DNA of 64,000 bases. Source: Sporodiniella umbellata. Its lineage: Eukaryota; Mucoromycota; Mucoromycetes; Mucorales; Rhizopodaceae. The notes beneath the pieces are model-generated. The model did not search any database. It worked only from the letters and a program-made list of their open reading frames with translations, and was not told the origin of the DNA. The stretch lies in contig JAIXMR010000078.1 of the NCBI GenBank assembly GCA_025677835.1, forward strand, positions 62,001-126,000, given 5' to 3'. This document shows, piece by piece, positions 34,412 through 44,667 of the stretch. Position 1 is the first letter of the stretch, and each line of letters begins with the position of its first letter. The position numbers were made by a program, and so were the translations under genes.

Positions 34412-36171
34412 TTTGTTTTATTTGTGTTATATTGGTTTGTATGAAAGTTTAAAAGAACTGTGTTTTTCAAAAAAAATTGAAAAGTGATTTGCCTCCTTTT
34501 ATACCCAAGTGAGCTGTTAGTCATAATGTATTTAAAACTCCTAAAATATGAGCAATTTCTACTCCAAATAATCAATAGGCCCCTATGATTCGTACGTGAA
34601 ACCTTCTTTTTTGACGCAATATTTAGCTCAATTGACTCACTCAAAATCACTCATACCTTGAAAAGAATCCTGGCAGTTCTTCTTAAACATATGCACAACC
34701 GTTCCACATGGAATGGATAGAAGCTCTGTACAGTGGGAGCGCCTTTTTAATAAAAGCCGGGACTCGTGCACTTCATTCAAAATATGTTTCACACTCTTTC
34801 TACATGAATGAACCTTTCTTCCTTTGGCCCTTTCAATGAACAATTCTTTTCAAAACTTCCCCCAAAAAAAAGGGAGCATCCTGAAATAATTTTGCGTTTC
34901 ATAAAGGGGGGCAGCAATACCATGAAGTGGGGGAATGGGGAAAGCTATATCTGGAAAAACAAGGAAAAAAAAAAAGTTTTTTATCAGATTTTTTTTGTAT
35001 TTCCGATGCATCAAAAGGATCTGATAACTTTTGATCTTGTATTTTGATAATCAAGATTTTTTTTTAGCACAAACCAGGGGGCTACTTCCTAAAAATAAAA
35101 GCAAAATGTAAAGTAAAATCAGCTAACCGCAAGAAAAATAAAAGGTATCGTAGAATTAATTGGCACATATCTATATTTAACGTTTATAGCTTCTGCCTTT
35201 CTTCCAATTTTAGAAAGAGCAATGGGCGTCTTAACGAGTCATTTCGATAAGCCAATGATTGCTTTTTTTTTATTGAAAAAAAAATCTGATAATCAAGATT
35301 CTCTTCTCGGAAAGAAAAAGAAGCCACGCAGCTCTTTTTTACAGTTAGCCCCCTTTTCTTTCTTTTTGTAATGTGGAGTGCATTGTCTCAATCATATCAA
35401 TGATTTTACAAGATGGCAGGAAGCTTTATTTAACAACAAGTGAAATTTCAAAGAATAAGAGAAGACAAGGGGAAAAGAAAAATATTTATCAAGGTTTATC
35501 TTTTGTGTTTTTGTTAATATATACCGTTCATTTAGAATAAAATGTACTTTATCAGATCAAATACAATTGTAACAATTACAGATTTCATTCTAATATTGTG
35601 ATACACAATAATAACGACTGAGCAAAGCCAAAAAAAAAAAAAAAAAAAACTTATAAGCCTATAACGATTTTATTTTTCTAATGTTTGATTACAGCTCTTT
35701 TTTTTTATAGCCAACCAAAAATGTAAAGTTAGCAAGGTCAACAGGGAAAAAAGAAACACGCGCTTGACACTCTAATAAGGACATTTATAAATCAGGCTCA
35801 AAGTGTACTTTCTCTCCCTAACCATATTCGCATACACTTTGAAGATTACATAAGACCTCATTATAGCTAGGTCAAGCTAGTTGACTGTGTATGTAAAGGC
35901 AGTAATTGAAAGTTACATTCCCTAAATGGGCATATTTTCATTGAAAGAAAGGCTACAAGCATATTGGTCTCCATGTTTTTTTCTTCTTCTCTGGTTAAAA
36001 GAAAGCCTTTTGATCGTTTTGTATGAAAGGCTTTGACATATGTTTTGACAATATGTGCTATCGCTGGGCCATTATAAAACATTGTTTAAAAACAGTTGAA
36101 AACAAAATACTGTATTCTTTTTTTTATTGTAAAGAGAAAGCTATTTTATTGCTCTTTTGTATTTTGTTTAG
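34412..36171. other. 1.8-kb intergenic region upstream of Ecl1-like and subtilase genes
   Basis: Divergent upstream DNA of both genes. The motif GATAATCAAGA occurs at about 35046-35056 and again at 35288-35298, and ATCAGAT/GATCTGAT-like strings recur around 34980-35050. Minus 34843..34637 is a weak coding-like frame without known domain. A run of about 21 A begins at 35630. Confidence 0.45.
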
Positions 36172-37734
36172 ATGTACTATTCTGGTATTATTACGTTAGC
36201 TCTTTTGTCTTTAGTTCGCTCACAAATAGAGCCTACGCACATTGTAAAATTCAAATCCTATGTTGGTAGAGCCTCAGGTACTTGAGCTTTCAAAAAAAAA
36301 AAAAAGAGTGTGTGTTAATCAAACGATCTTAGCCCCCGATATACTCTTGGGTCACCATCGAGACTTTTTGTCGGCTATTCGTCAGCAATCGTGGACTGGG
36401 AATATTACAGAAGACTTGAGTTTGAATCGGATTGACTTGGGGAATCGTTTTAATGCGGTTGAAGGTGTATTTTCTGACCGTGCCTTTCTGGACTATCTCT
36501 ATAAACAATCTACAGTAGAGTACGTGGAAGAAAACCAAATATACAAGACTACACTTTCTCTACATCATCGCAAAAGACAAAACAACGGGAACTGGGAAGA
36601 AGAGGAGGAAGAGGAAGAAGAAGGAGAAGGAGAAGGAAATGATTTATTGAGCAATAAGACATTAGAGGAAAACACTATAGAAGAAGAAGAAATAGAGGGT
36701 GAAGCAACAGAGGTTAGCCTAGAAGACAGCTTTTCTTCCAAGGTAGTTAGTCCCGAAGCAGTAAAAAAGGCAAAGGCTGCTGATTGGGGGCTATCGCGAA
36801 TTAACCAACACAAGAAAGGGAGTTTAGACGAATATAGCTATAATCCATCAGGAGGGTAAATACAAATGTATAAAGACACAAATACGAATTTAGCATTATC
36901 GTAGACATGGAGTAAATGTCTATATTTTGGATACTGGTGTAAATGTAGGACATCAGGACTTTGATAAGCGTGCATTGCACTCTAAGAATTTCGTAACAAG
37001 CGAAGAAGACAACGATTTAGGCGGTCATGGTAAACACTCCCGCCGTTTGAAGGAAAAGAGCCTTTTTTTTTGTACTCACCTTTGCTGCTTTATTAGGTAC
37101 TCATGTGGCGGCTAAAGTGATCGGGAAAGAGTATGGCGTATCCAAGTCAGCAACGATTCAGTCTGTGAAAGTTTTGGACAAACAAGGCTCAGGCTCTACT
37201 TCTCGTTTACTAAAAGGCATTGAACACGTGATTAGTGTGGCAAAATCAGGAAAAAGTATTATCAATCTATCTTTATCAGGGCCTCACTCTCGTTTACTGG
37301 ACGATGCACTGAATGAGTTAGTACTGACTTATGGAATACCTGTTTTTGCAGCTGCTGGCAACGGTGGAACAGATGCTTGTTTCTTTGCGCCCTCATCGAA
37401 TCCAAATGTATTTACAGTGGGATCTATTGACAAAGAAGACAAAGCTTCTCGGTTTTCCAACTTTGGAGATTGTGTCAACATTTACGCGCCGGGGTCGGGT
37501 ATCTTGAGTGCGTATATAGGAAGTAATGCAGCTTCTAAATCTATGGACGGTACAAGTATGGCTAGTCCTCATGTCGCCGGTACTGCTGCCAATCTTATTT
37601 CACAGAGAAACTTTACTTCTGTACATGATTTGTACAACTTGTTAACCTCTACGGCTACGAAGGGTACTATCAGCTTTAGCTCACTGAAAAGTTCGAGTCC
37701 AAACACTAATCTATTGGTCTATAATTCTGTCTAA
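36172..37734 (+). CDS. Secreted subtilisin-like serine protease (S8, proteinase K group) with acidic linker
   Basis: Secreted or vacuolar endoprotease. Exons 36172..36277, 36333..36855, 36905..37029 and 37097..37734 give 463 residues. There is a signal peptide (MYYSGIITLALLSLVRS), then an I9 propeptide (HIVKFKSYVGRA ... VEYVEENQIYK). A striking Glu-rich stretch comes next (36592-36640, repeated GAA/GAG codons, continuing acidic to about 36730). The catalytic domain has WGLSRINQ, Asp in YILDTGVNVGH, His in GGHGTHVAAKV (split by intron 3), the oxyanion Asn in AAAGNGG and Ser in DGTSMASPHVAGTA. All three catalytic residues are present. The propeptide normally inhibits and folds the enzyme; the acidic block between it and the mature domain is not usual for proteinase K relatives. 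Confidence 0.92.
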
Positions 37735-37815
37735 TTCGCTCTCCGATCACAGTGCTTTTTCAGCATGAATTCTTGTTTTCATTTGTTTCTTTTCTTTAGT
37801 AGAAAAAAAAAAAAA

Positions 37816-38221
37816 ATGAAAAGACCCGCGTCTCATGCAGGATCTTGGTATACAGACGATGGTATAGTTTTTTGTTACTTTCTTTCCCTATTGTTTACGC
37901 GGAACAATAATAATAATAAAAAAGCACATATAAAAAGCATTGACTGATAAAAAGTTTGTTGAGTTTATCAGAAGACAAGCTTGAGAAACAACTCGATTCT
38001 TTTATGAAAGCTTCGAGTCAAGATATGAGAGAGGGAGGAATCGCAACCCCCATGAAAAACATCAAGGCTATCATTGCTCCGTAAGAACCATTAGAAAAAA
38101 AAAAACTTTCCAACTTTCTATTTATTTATTGTTTTCTAGACACGCTGGACTTAGTTATAGTGGACCTACAGCTGCTTATGCATATCAGTGTTTTGAAACT
38201 GAAAACATGTAAATGAGGGCC

Positions 38222-38275
<54 letters not shown>

Positions 38276-39160
38276 TAAAAGAGAAAACAGAAACCGCATT
38301 TTTATTTTAGGTCCATCTCATGTTTCAGCTACACAAGAATGCTTGTTATCAAAATGCAGTTCGTATGAAACATATTTGGGCGACCTTTCTTTGGACACAA
38401 AGGTGGTTCAGGAACTTGAGAAGACGGGGCTATTCTCTTACGCTAGAGAAGATGTCGAAGTAGAAGAACATAGTATCGAAATGCATCTTCCTTTTGTCTC
38501 TAAAGTGTTTAAAAAGTAAGGCTTTGTGTATATTCCAAAGGGGGAGGAGTACTAACAACCAGGAAAAAAAAACAGCAAGTTAGATTCTGTCAAGATTGTG
38601 CCTGTTATTGTCGGACATCTCTCGGACCGTAAAAAAAAAGCCTATGGGGAAGTGTTTGCACCTTATCTGGAAGACCCAAACACCTTGTTTGTAATTTCAT
38701 CGGATTTCTGTCATTGGTAAGTTTTTCAGCAGACATATGTATATAAATACATACATAAAAGGTCACACTTATTTATCAAATGTATGTGTGTAGGGGAAAA
38801 AGGTTTCGTTACACCCATTACAGCCAGGATGGCCAGAGGGAAAACGCAATCTATCTAAAAGAAAGCAACGTTCACAAGATTAACCGACCTATTTATGAAT
38901 CTATTCAAGGATTAGATCAGTGTGGAATTGAGGCAATTGAGTCACTCGACTTGAATCGATTTGATGCTTATTTAGAAGATACTGAGAACACTATCTGTGG
39001 TCGTAATCCTATCTGTGTGCTGTTAGCCTGCTTACAAGAACTCAAAGACTGGAAAGTTTCAGCAAAATGTCTAAAATATGCTCAGAGTTCCAAATGTCGA
39101 GATATTAGTGACAGTAGCGTTAGTTATGCAAGTATTTTTATTCAGCAAAAAAAAGACTAA
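37816..39160 (+). CDS. MEMO1-family protein
   Basis: Conserved cytosolic protein of the MEMO/extradiol-dioxygenase-like fold (yeast homologue Mho1). In animals it is a copper-binding redox and motility factor; the fungal role is poorly defined. Six exons join in frame: 37816..37861, 37972..38080, 38140..38208, 38291..38515, 38576..38716 and 38794..39160, giving 318 residues. Seen: RPASHAGSWYTDD, APHAGLSYSGPTAAYAY (metal His), RIFILGPSHVSAT (second His), EHSIEMHLPF, FVISSDFCHWG, NTICGRNPICVLL (conserved Cys) and YAQSSKCRDISDSSVSYAS. The intron 38209..38290 contains a GA microsatellite of about 46 nt. The start immediately follows an A run. Confidence 0.92.
38225..38270. repeat. GA dinucleotide microsatellite in a MEMO1 intron
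   Basis: About 23 uninterrupted AG/GA units make up more than half of the 82-nt intron between GTAAATG and the acceptor AACAG. Splicing across it restores ENINRIFILGPSH in frame, so the repeat does not break the gene. Confidence 0.9.
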
Positions 39161-39407
39161 GGGCGGTCCTTGTAGTATAAAATATATGTAGTACACCTAA
39201 ATGAGTTTCTTTTTTTGTTACTCTTGTTTTTTTTTCTTTTTGCAATATCAAATTCGATTTTTTTCTTTCTCTGCTTTTTTGCTTGTTTTTGGTTTCCAAG
39301 AGCGTTTAGACAGTTAAAAGCTTGAAAAATAGGTGTGATATTTGTTTTTCTATCAAAAGGAAAATGGGGAAAAAAAGGGAAACAAAGAGTTTTAAAAAGC
39401 AGCGCGG

Positions 39408-39439
<32 letters not shown>

Positions 39440-39504
39440 TTTCAATTTCTTACTTTTTGTTACTTTTTTCTTTTTTTTATAAAGCAAATACAGAAAAATA
39501 CTTT
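39161..39504. other. Intergenic between MEMO1 and G-beta
   Basis: Short T/A-rich spacer with an A run of about 28 at 39407-39434 and T-rich blocks, containing the promoter of the G-beta gene. No other gene. Confidence 0.5.
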
Positions 39505-40687
39505 ATGGATACACAAGAGGATATTGCAGACAGGATTGCCGCAGCCCGAAGAGAGGCAGATCGATTAAAGGATAGAATAAAACAAAGAAAGGAAGCTTTG
39601 GCAGACACTACATGTATGGGAAGATTTGTAAATATTATACTTTTTGGAGCAAAGTTTTTTATTAAAGAGGGGGTAACGCTGTTTAGTGAGAAAGATGGCA
39701 GAAGACGTAGAATCTTTACCACGGCTTGTAATGAAACCCAAGCGTACCCTGAGAGGTCATTTGGCTAAGATATATGCAATGCAATGGTCGGACGATAATC
39801 AACATTTGGTGTCTGCTTCCCAAGATGGCAAATTGATTGTTTGGAACGCCTATTCAACCAACAAAGTACACTGTATTCCCCTTCGATCTTCCTGGGTGAT
39901 GACTGCAGCTTATTCTCCTTCAGGTCAATACGTGGCCTGCGGTGGTCTGGACAACACCTGTTCCGTGTACAACCTTGAAGCACGCGATGGACCCAATCGA
40001 CCTGCAAGAGAGCTTTCAGCACATATGGGGTATCTCAGTTGCTGTCGATTCTTAGACGACCGTCGCATCCTGACAAGCTCTGGCGATATGAGTTGCTTTT
40101 TATGGGACATTGACGCGGGCGTCAAAACTCATGAGTTCAGTGACCACCAAGGAGACGTCATGAGCGTCTCGATCTCTGCTACAGACCCTAATTTGTTTGT
40201 GTCAGGTGCTTGTGACTCGACGGCCAAAATATGGGACATTCGACTAAAAAAATGCGTACAAACCTTTCTAGGGCATGAAAGCGATATAAACTCTGTGCAG
40301 TAAAGGAGATCATCATCACTATCGTCTCTTGATAATATACTGATCCTTTATCTTTTTTATAGGTTTTTCCCTAGCGGTACAGCTATCGGTACAGGGTCAG
40401 ACGATGCAAGCTGTCGACTCTTTGATCTTCGAGCTGACAGGGAACTCAATATTTATGCAAAGGAAGATCTTTTGCATGGTGTGACATCCATTGCCTTCTC
40501 GGCTTCTGGAAGGCTTTTGTTTGGTGGTTATGACGATTATAGTACACAAGTATGGGATACTCTCAAAGGACAACGCGTGGGCGTCTTGGGTGGCCACGAC
40601 AATCGTGTCTCCTGTCTTGGTGTCTCCAAAGACGGCATGGCTCTCTGTACTGGCAGTTGGGACAGTGTGCTTAAAGTCTGGGCATAA
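39505..40687 (+). CDS. Heterotrimeric G-protein beta subunit (WD40)
   Basis: Beta subunit that pairs with G-gamma and G-alpha in pheromone and nutrient signalling at the plasma membrane. Exons 39505..39613, 39687..40299 and 40363..40687 give 348 residues, the usual size. The N-terminal coiled coil [31 protein letters not shown] is followed by [15 protein letters not shown], the classic G-beta blade 1. Further blades end [40 protein letters not shown] and LKVWA at the C-terminus. Start chosen at the ATG before the coiled coil, where GATACACAAGAGG begins; the upstream open frame is A-run translation. The partial G-alpha at the left edge could be its partner. Confidence 0.96.
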
Positions 40688-40796
40688 ATTTCACTCTTGA
40701 TCTTTTTCAACCAATCAAATCATAAAATCTCTTTTAATGACACACTATTTTTTTTTTAGTCGTATTTTCTGTTTTTATTCTTCTTTATATAATATC

Positions 40797-41424
40797 ATGT
40801 CTTTAACAAAAATCAGTATGTTTACAAACAAAGGAATAAACGCGTCTGGTTTTGTAATAACGCATTATTCTAATAGATGCCGACAACGCCCCTGCTGCCC
40901 TTGGTCCTTACTGTAACTTCTTATCTCAACACATGACGTGTTCATTTATCCCTCTTTGTTATTTCTTTTAGCCCATGCTGTAAAAGCCAACGGTGTTGTT
41001 TATACTTCAGGTCAAATTCCCATCAACCCTGCCAGTGGTAAGAAAAAATAAGGAGGCATACATATGTTATGGACCCTAAAAAATATGTATGTATAGGTGA
41101 GCTTGTTCAAGGTAGCATTAAAGAACAAACCGAACAAGTGTTGAAGAACTTGGAAGTTGTTCTGAAGGCCTCTGGTTCTGACTTTCAAAAGGTCTTGAAA
41201 ACCACTGTCTTTTTAAAGGACATGAATGACTTTACTCAAGTCAACGAAGTTTATGAAGCCGTAAGTCGGAGAGGATAAAGGGGGCAGGGACTGTTATCTT
41301 TTTTTCTTAAAACCGTTTTGTATAGGCCTTTGCTCCTCATAAACCTGCTCGCTCTTGTGTTCAAGTCTCTCGTCTTCCTAAAGACGTTGCTGTTGAAATT
41401 GAATGTGTTGCTTTGACAGATTGA
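40797..41424 (+). CDS. RidA/YjgF/UK114-family enamine/imine deaminase
   Basis: Small trimeric enzyme, cytosolic or mitochondrial, that hydrolyses reactive enamine/imine intermediates released by PLP enzymes. Five exons, 40797..40815, 40877..40912, 40972..41037, 41097..41260 and 41326..41424, give 127 residues, the family's normal size. Seen: [66 protein letters not shown], the catalytic Arg in [26 protein letters not shown]. The two first exons are only 19 and 36 nt. The left arm of the large palindrome begins at 41373, inside the last exon, so the last 17 codons and stop are also present, reversed, at 45889-45940. The gene itself reads intact. Confidence 0.95.
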
Positions 41425-42645
41425 CTTTTTAAACAAAAGAGTTCTTTATAAACAGCTATTAAAACGATTTCAAAGAAAGAAGGAGAAAAGAGAGAGAGAG
41501 AGAGAGAGAGTGTGTGTGTGTGTAGGCCAAGCCATTTTGGCTAATAAAACAGGGCTTTTGAATGAAAGTGTATGCAGCCCAGTGAATTATCCAACAAAAC
41601 TTTTACCCTCTCCTCCCTTTGTACGTCATGAGCCTTTTTTTTTTCTTTTGTTAAGGAGTCAGTATATATATATATATATATATAAGGCTCTGGCCATCTA
41701 TGTTGATCGTTAGACTTCAAGACAGGGTACAGACTGAGGTCTTATTTCATCACCTAGATTTTAAATCGAGTTAAATAAAGATGTACCTGAATATTTATTG
41801 TCTATTGAAGAAAAAATAAAGGGGGAGAGAGGGGAGAGGATTACGCATTTTTACTTTTATTGTAGCCAAGCATATCTCTGATTTGGCCGCTTTTTCAGGG
41901 TCATATTTGGTCCCAAAAAGCGATTCAATCTGGTTACGAACGCAAATGTGCGCTGTTGGTTTATAACGAGCCTTTTTGGTGGTCACAGGTTCCAGGCAAA
42001 AATGAGTGAATCTATAGTTTTTCTCTTGTCTATACAAAACAAGTGTGTCTTGAGCCAACCTAGCTTACTGGAGCAGTTTAAAAGTCATTTGAATCGTAAT
42101 TATCCCGTATTAAAAAACCAATTTCTGTTAGTTTGAGAGTACAAACTGAAGTCGTACCAAATGACAAGGGGGAGAAAGTAAAGGACACATGACCTGCTGG
42201 CAATAACAAGTGCTGCAAGCCCCTCTATATATAGAGAACCGCAGTCTTTCGTCATCCTATGCAATGAACTGGCTGGTTTGCAGGTCTTGCCTTATTGAAC
42301 CCATACACCATTATCCTATTTGGTGCATGAAACTTAAAATGAGTGAAAACACAGTCACTTTGAGAAATTTGACTATCACTCCAAAAAAAAAAAAAAAAAA
42401 AAAAAAACTAATGGTAGTGAGCCAAAAATCATTGCCTCCTTTATGTAGAAACTTGAAAACAAATGTCAAATTGATCCAAAAGCAGTATTTGTTTGTTTGT
42501 TTGTTTGTTTGTTTGTTTGTTTTTTGAACTTTTTAATGGTTAGGATTGAGCTTTACTACAGTATTGAATGTTTTCTCGTTCAAAATGACTGACAGAGTTG
42601 TATAGAGTTTCAGTAGGCATGGTACACTGGACTTTGAATAAAAAT
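41373..42645 (+). repeat. Left arm (1273 bp) of a giant palindrome
   Basis: Reverse complement of 44668..45940; every paired coordinate sums to 87313. It contains the last 17 codons of RidA, a (GA)10(GT)7 microsatellite at 41490-41523, a TA repeat of 22 nt, an A(25) run, and eight GTTT units near 42490-42522. All are mirrored in the right arm with the same lengths, except the GA/GT block. Open frames within the arm occur identically in both arms and show no known domain. Confidence 0.95.
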
Positions 42646-44667
42646 ATTATACCCAAACTATCTAATAGAAAGTATTGTGTTAGCAATCAGCATCTAAATT
42701 GTTGTATAACACATGCCTTTCTTACCTTGTTGAGAAACAATAGTAAGATGGGGAGTAAAATCCACAGCATATTGAATTCTCAATGTCTACTATGGACCAA
42801 AAAGGGAGCAGAAACTTCTGCTCGCTTTTTGATTACAGTTTGTAAAACCATTTCAAAAGCCTTTACACCAAAAACATTCGAATACTAGGAGTATATATAG
42901 ATGCTAAACATTCTACTTGAACTGTGTATTTCAAAAATATGACTATGTTTTTGTTTTTTTTCTTTGTGGATTTCTGGTTTAAAAGTACTATGCCAAATCA
43001 TAATAGGTATTTCGAGCATTCCCAATAACGACTTACCCGCATAGTAGCTGTTGAACCTCTTTTAGCGCCAAAATCTCACATTGTAAGAGTGCCTGAGACG
43101 TTCAAGAAGTACTTTCAAAGGCTCAGCATCACAAATTATACAATGATCCTTCTGTATGTTCACCTATAGAAACTTTGTTACGACTTTTGTTTTCTTTAAA
43201 TGACTTAGTTTGCCATAGTTCTCTGCAGGGAATAAATGTTGCCAGCCATATCTTACTGACCCCATATGCTCACTACAATTATTCAGTCGGCAATAGCGAC
43301 GGGCGGTATGTACAAAGGGCAGAGACACAACTAATGTAAGCTGATGATTTGTTCTTACTATGAATTCCTCTTTGAAGAACAATAATTACAATGCTCTACG
43401 TTTAACAAGATGAAGTCCCTACGTTTTTGTTTTCATTAACTAGCCTTTTTTTTAAGCCAGCAGATAATTTGGTCGATCTCAAGGTGCTTAAACTTCCTGA
43501 GTTTATTGCCAGCCACGAGCACGATGTTGTTAATATGGAGTATGATACAGAAACAATTTCGTTGCTCTACGTATTATATATACACCACAATCGATAACAA
43601 ACAAGCATGCTAGCTTTTTGAAGTTTTTGGTTTTTAGTTTTAAACAATGTTTTTTCTATTAACTTATAAGCAACTATACCACTGCAGTCTGGGATGGCCT
43701 TTTTTCATAAATAGGGCTAACTACTGATATTAGGATTGAAAATATAATGGCCGAAAAGAACTAAAGCACTCATCATAAACTTTACACGTCAAACAGAAAA
43801 CAAGCTAGTCATCAACTTCTACAGAATCAGGTAGCTAGCTCAGCAGCATAAAACCAAACATAATCAACTAATAGCTGAAGTTTTTCTTAGCCAGGACTAC
43901 CGTCTCTTGAAACAGAATCAATTATGGGTAAAGTGTCTTTCATACGCTCATTAACAAAACCGAAGAACAGAAACTGCTGGTGTTTAGAGAACGCGAAAAC
44001 AGCGTGCTTTTGGAAAAAGATACTCGATTGCCAGGAAATAATATCGATATTATCATTTGTATTCTAAATTTGAACTTAGATTTCGTGTTGGTGAATGTAT
44101 TTGATCCTTATTGTGATGCTTTCAATAATTATAAACGTTGTAGAGGGACAGACACCAGTTTGGAAAGAACTTTGAGTATGTGTTTAAGACTATCTTCTTC
44201 AAAAAAGGCATACCTTGTATACGATCTGTAAAGCGCCTCAAATTATTTGTTCTTCACTTTTACAAGGATTCAACTTGCGTTTACTCTTTCAGCACATCCA
44301 TGTGGAATATCCCTGTTTTCAAGTTGTAATTAGTATCAAGATTCCTGTTAGGCCTATTCTTTTCGCTTCAATAATCCAAAGATTTGTGTCAGAATTGTTC
44401 GATTCAGATGAAAAAACCGACCACCTTGCTAAAGAAGCTAAGGGGCTTTTAGCTATCATCGGCTACGGAAAAGATTCTGATTCTTCAGGAACTAATATAC
44501 TGGCTTGTTCTCCACCAAAAGTCTATCCAAAAAAAGTTCATGTCTAGCTGACTTCATTTCTGGAAAGGCTTTTAAGCAACGGTATTTGTTTGAAAGGCAA
44601 ATGAAGAGCGGTGTTTTCTGCTTTTCAATGTTATCTTATACTTTCCTTTTTGTTTCAACATAGCCTA
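42646..44667. other. Loop (2022 bp) of the giant palindrome
   Basis: Unique sequence between the arms. It contains a decayed 18S rRNA 3' fragment (43144-43420) and weak open frames (plus 44215..44547 is the longest, with no known domain, and may be a relic). No transposase, reverse transcriptase or recombinase motif is recognisable. Confidence 0.6.
43144..43420 (-). pseudogene. Decayed 3' fragment of 18S (small-subunit) rRNA gene
   Basis: On the minus strand the sequence corresponds to the last 250-300 nt of 18S rRNA. On the plus strand one reads the complement of the universal 3' end (TGATCCTTC...GTTCACCTA), then TTGTTACGACTTTTG, TAAATGAC, AGCGACGGGCGGTATGTAC, AAAGGGCAGAGAC, AAGCTGATGA, GAATTCCTCTTTGAAGAACA and ATAATTACAATGCTCTA. 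These are the most conserved helices of the 3' domain. Many positions that are C or G in normal 18S are T or A here, often at former CpG sites, and there is a diverged, partly rearranged stretch at about 43205-43290. The homology stops at the mature 3' end; no 5.8S was found beside it. It cannot be functional rRNA. Confidence 0.82.

Noticed and set aside
35867..36082. 71-codon minus-strand frame upstream of the subtilase
   Set aside because: No domain, no splice partner and poor composition; lies in the promoter region of the subtilase.
38780..38793. Possible alternative start of the last MEMO1 exon
   Set aside because: The ATG lies in the intron before the acceptor at 38793; splicing to DFCHWGKRF keeps the family sequence.
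41510..42527. Open frames inside the palindrome arms (mirrored at 44786-45803)
   Set aside because: They are identical because the arms are identical, contain A/T-run translations such as Lys or Phe-Val-Cys-Leu repeats, and show no domain or splice chain.
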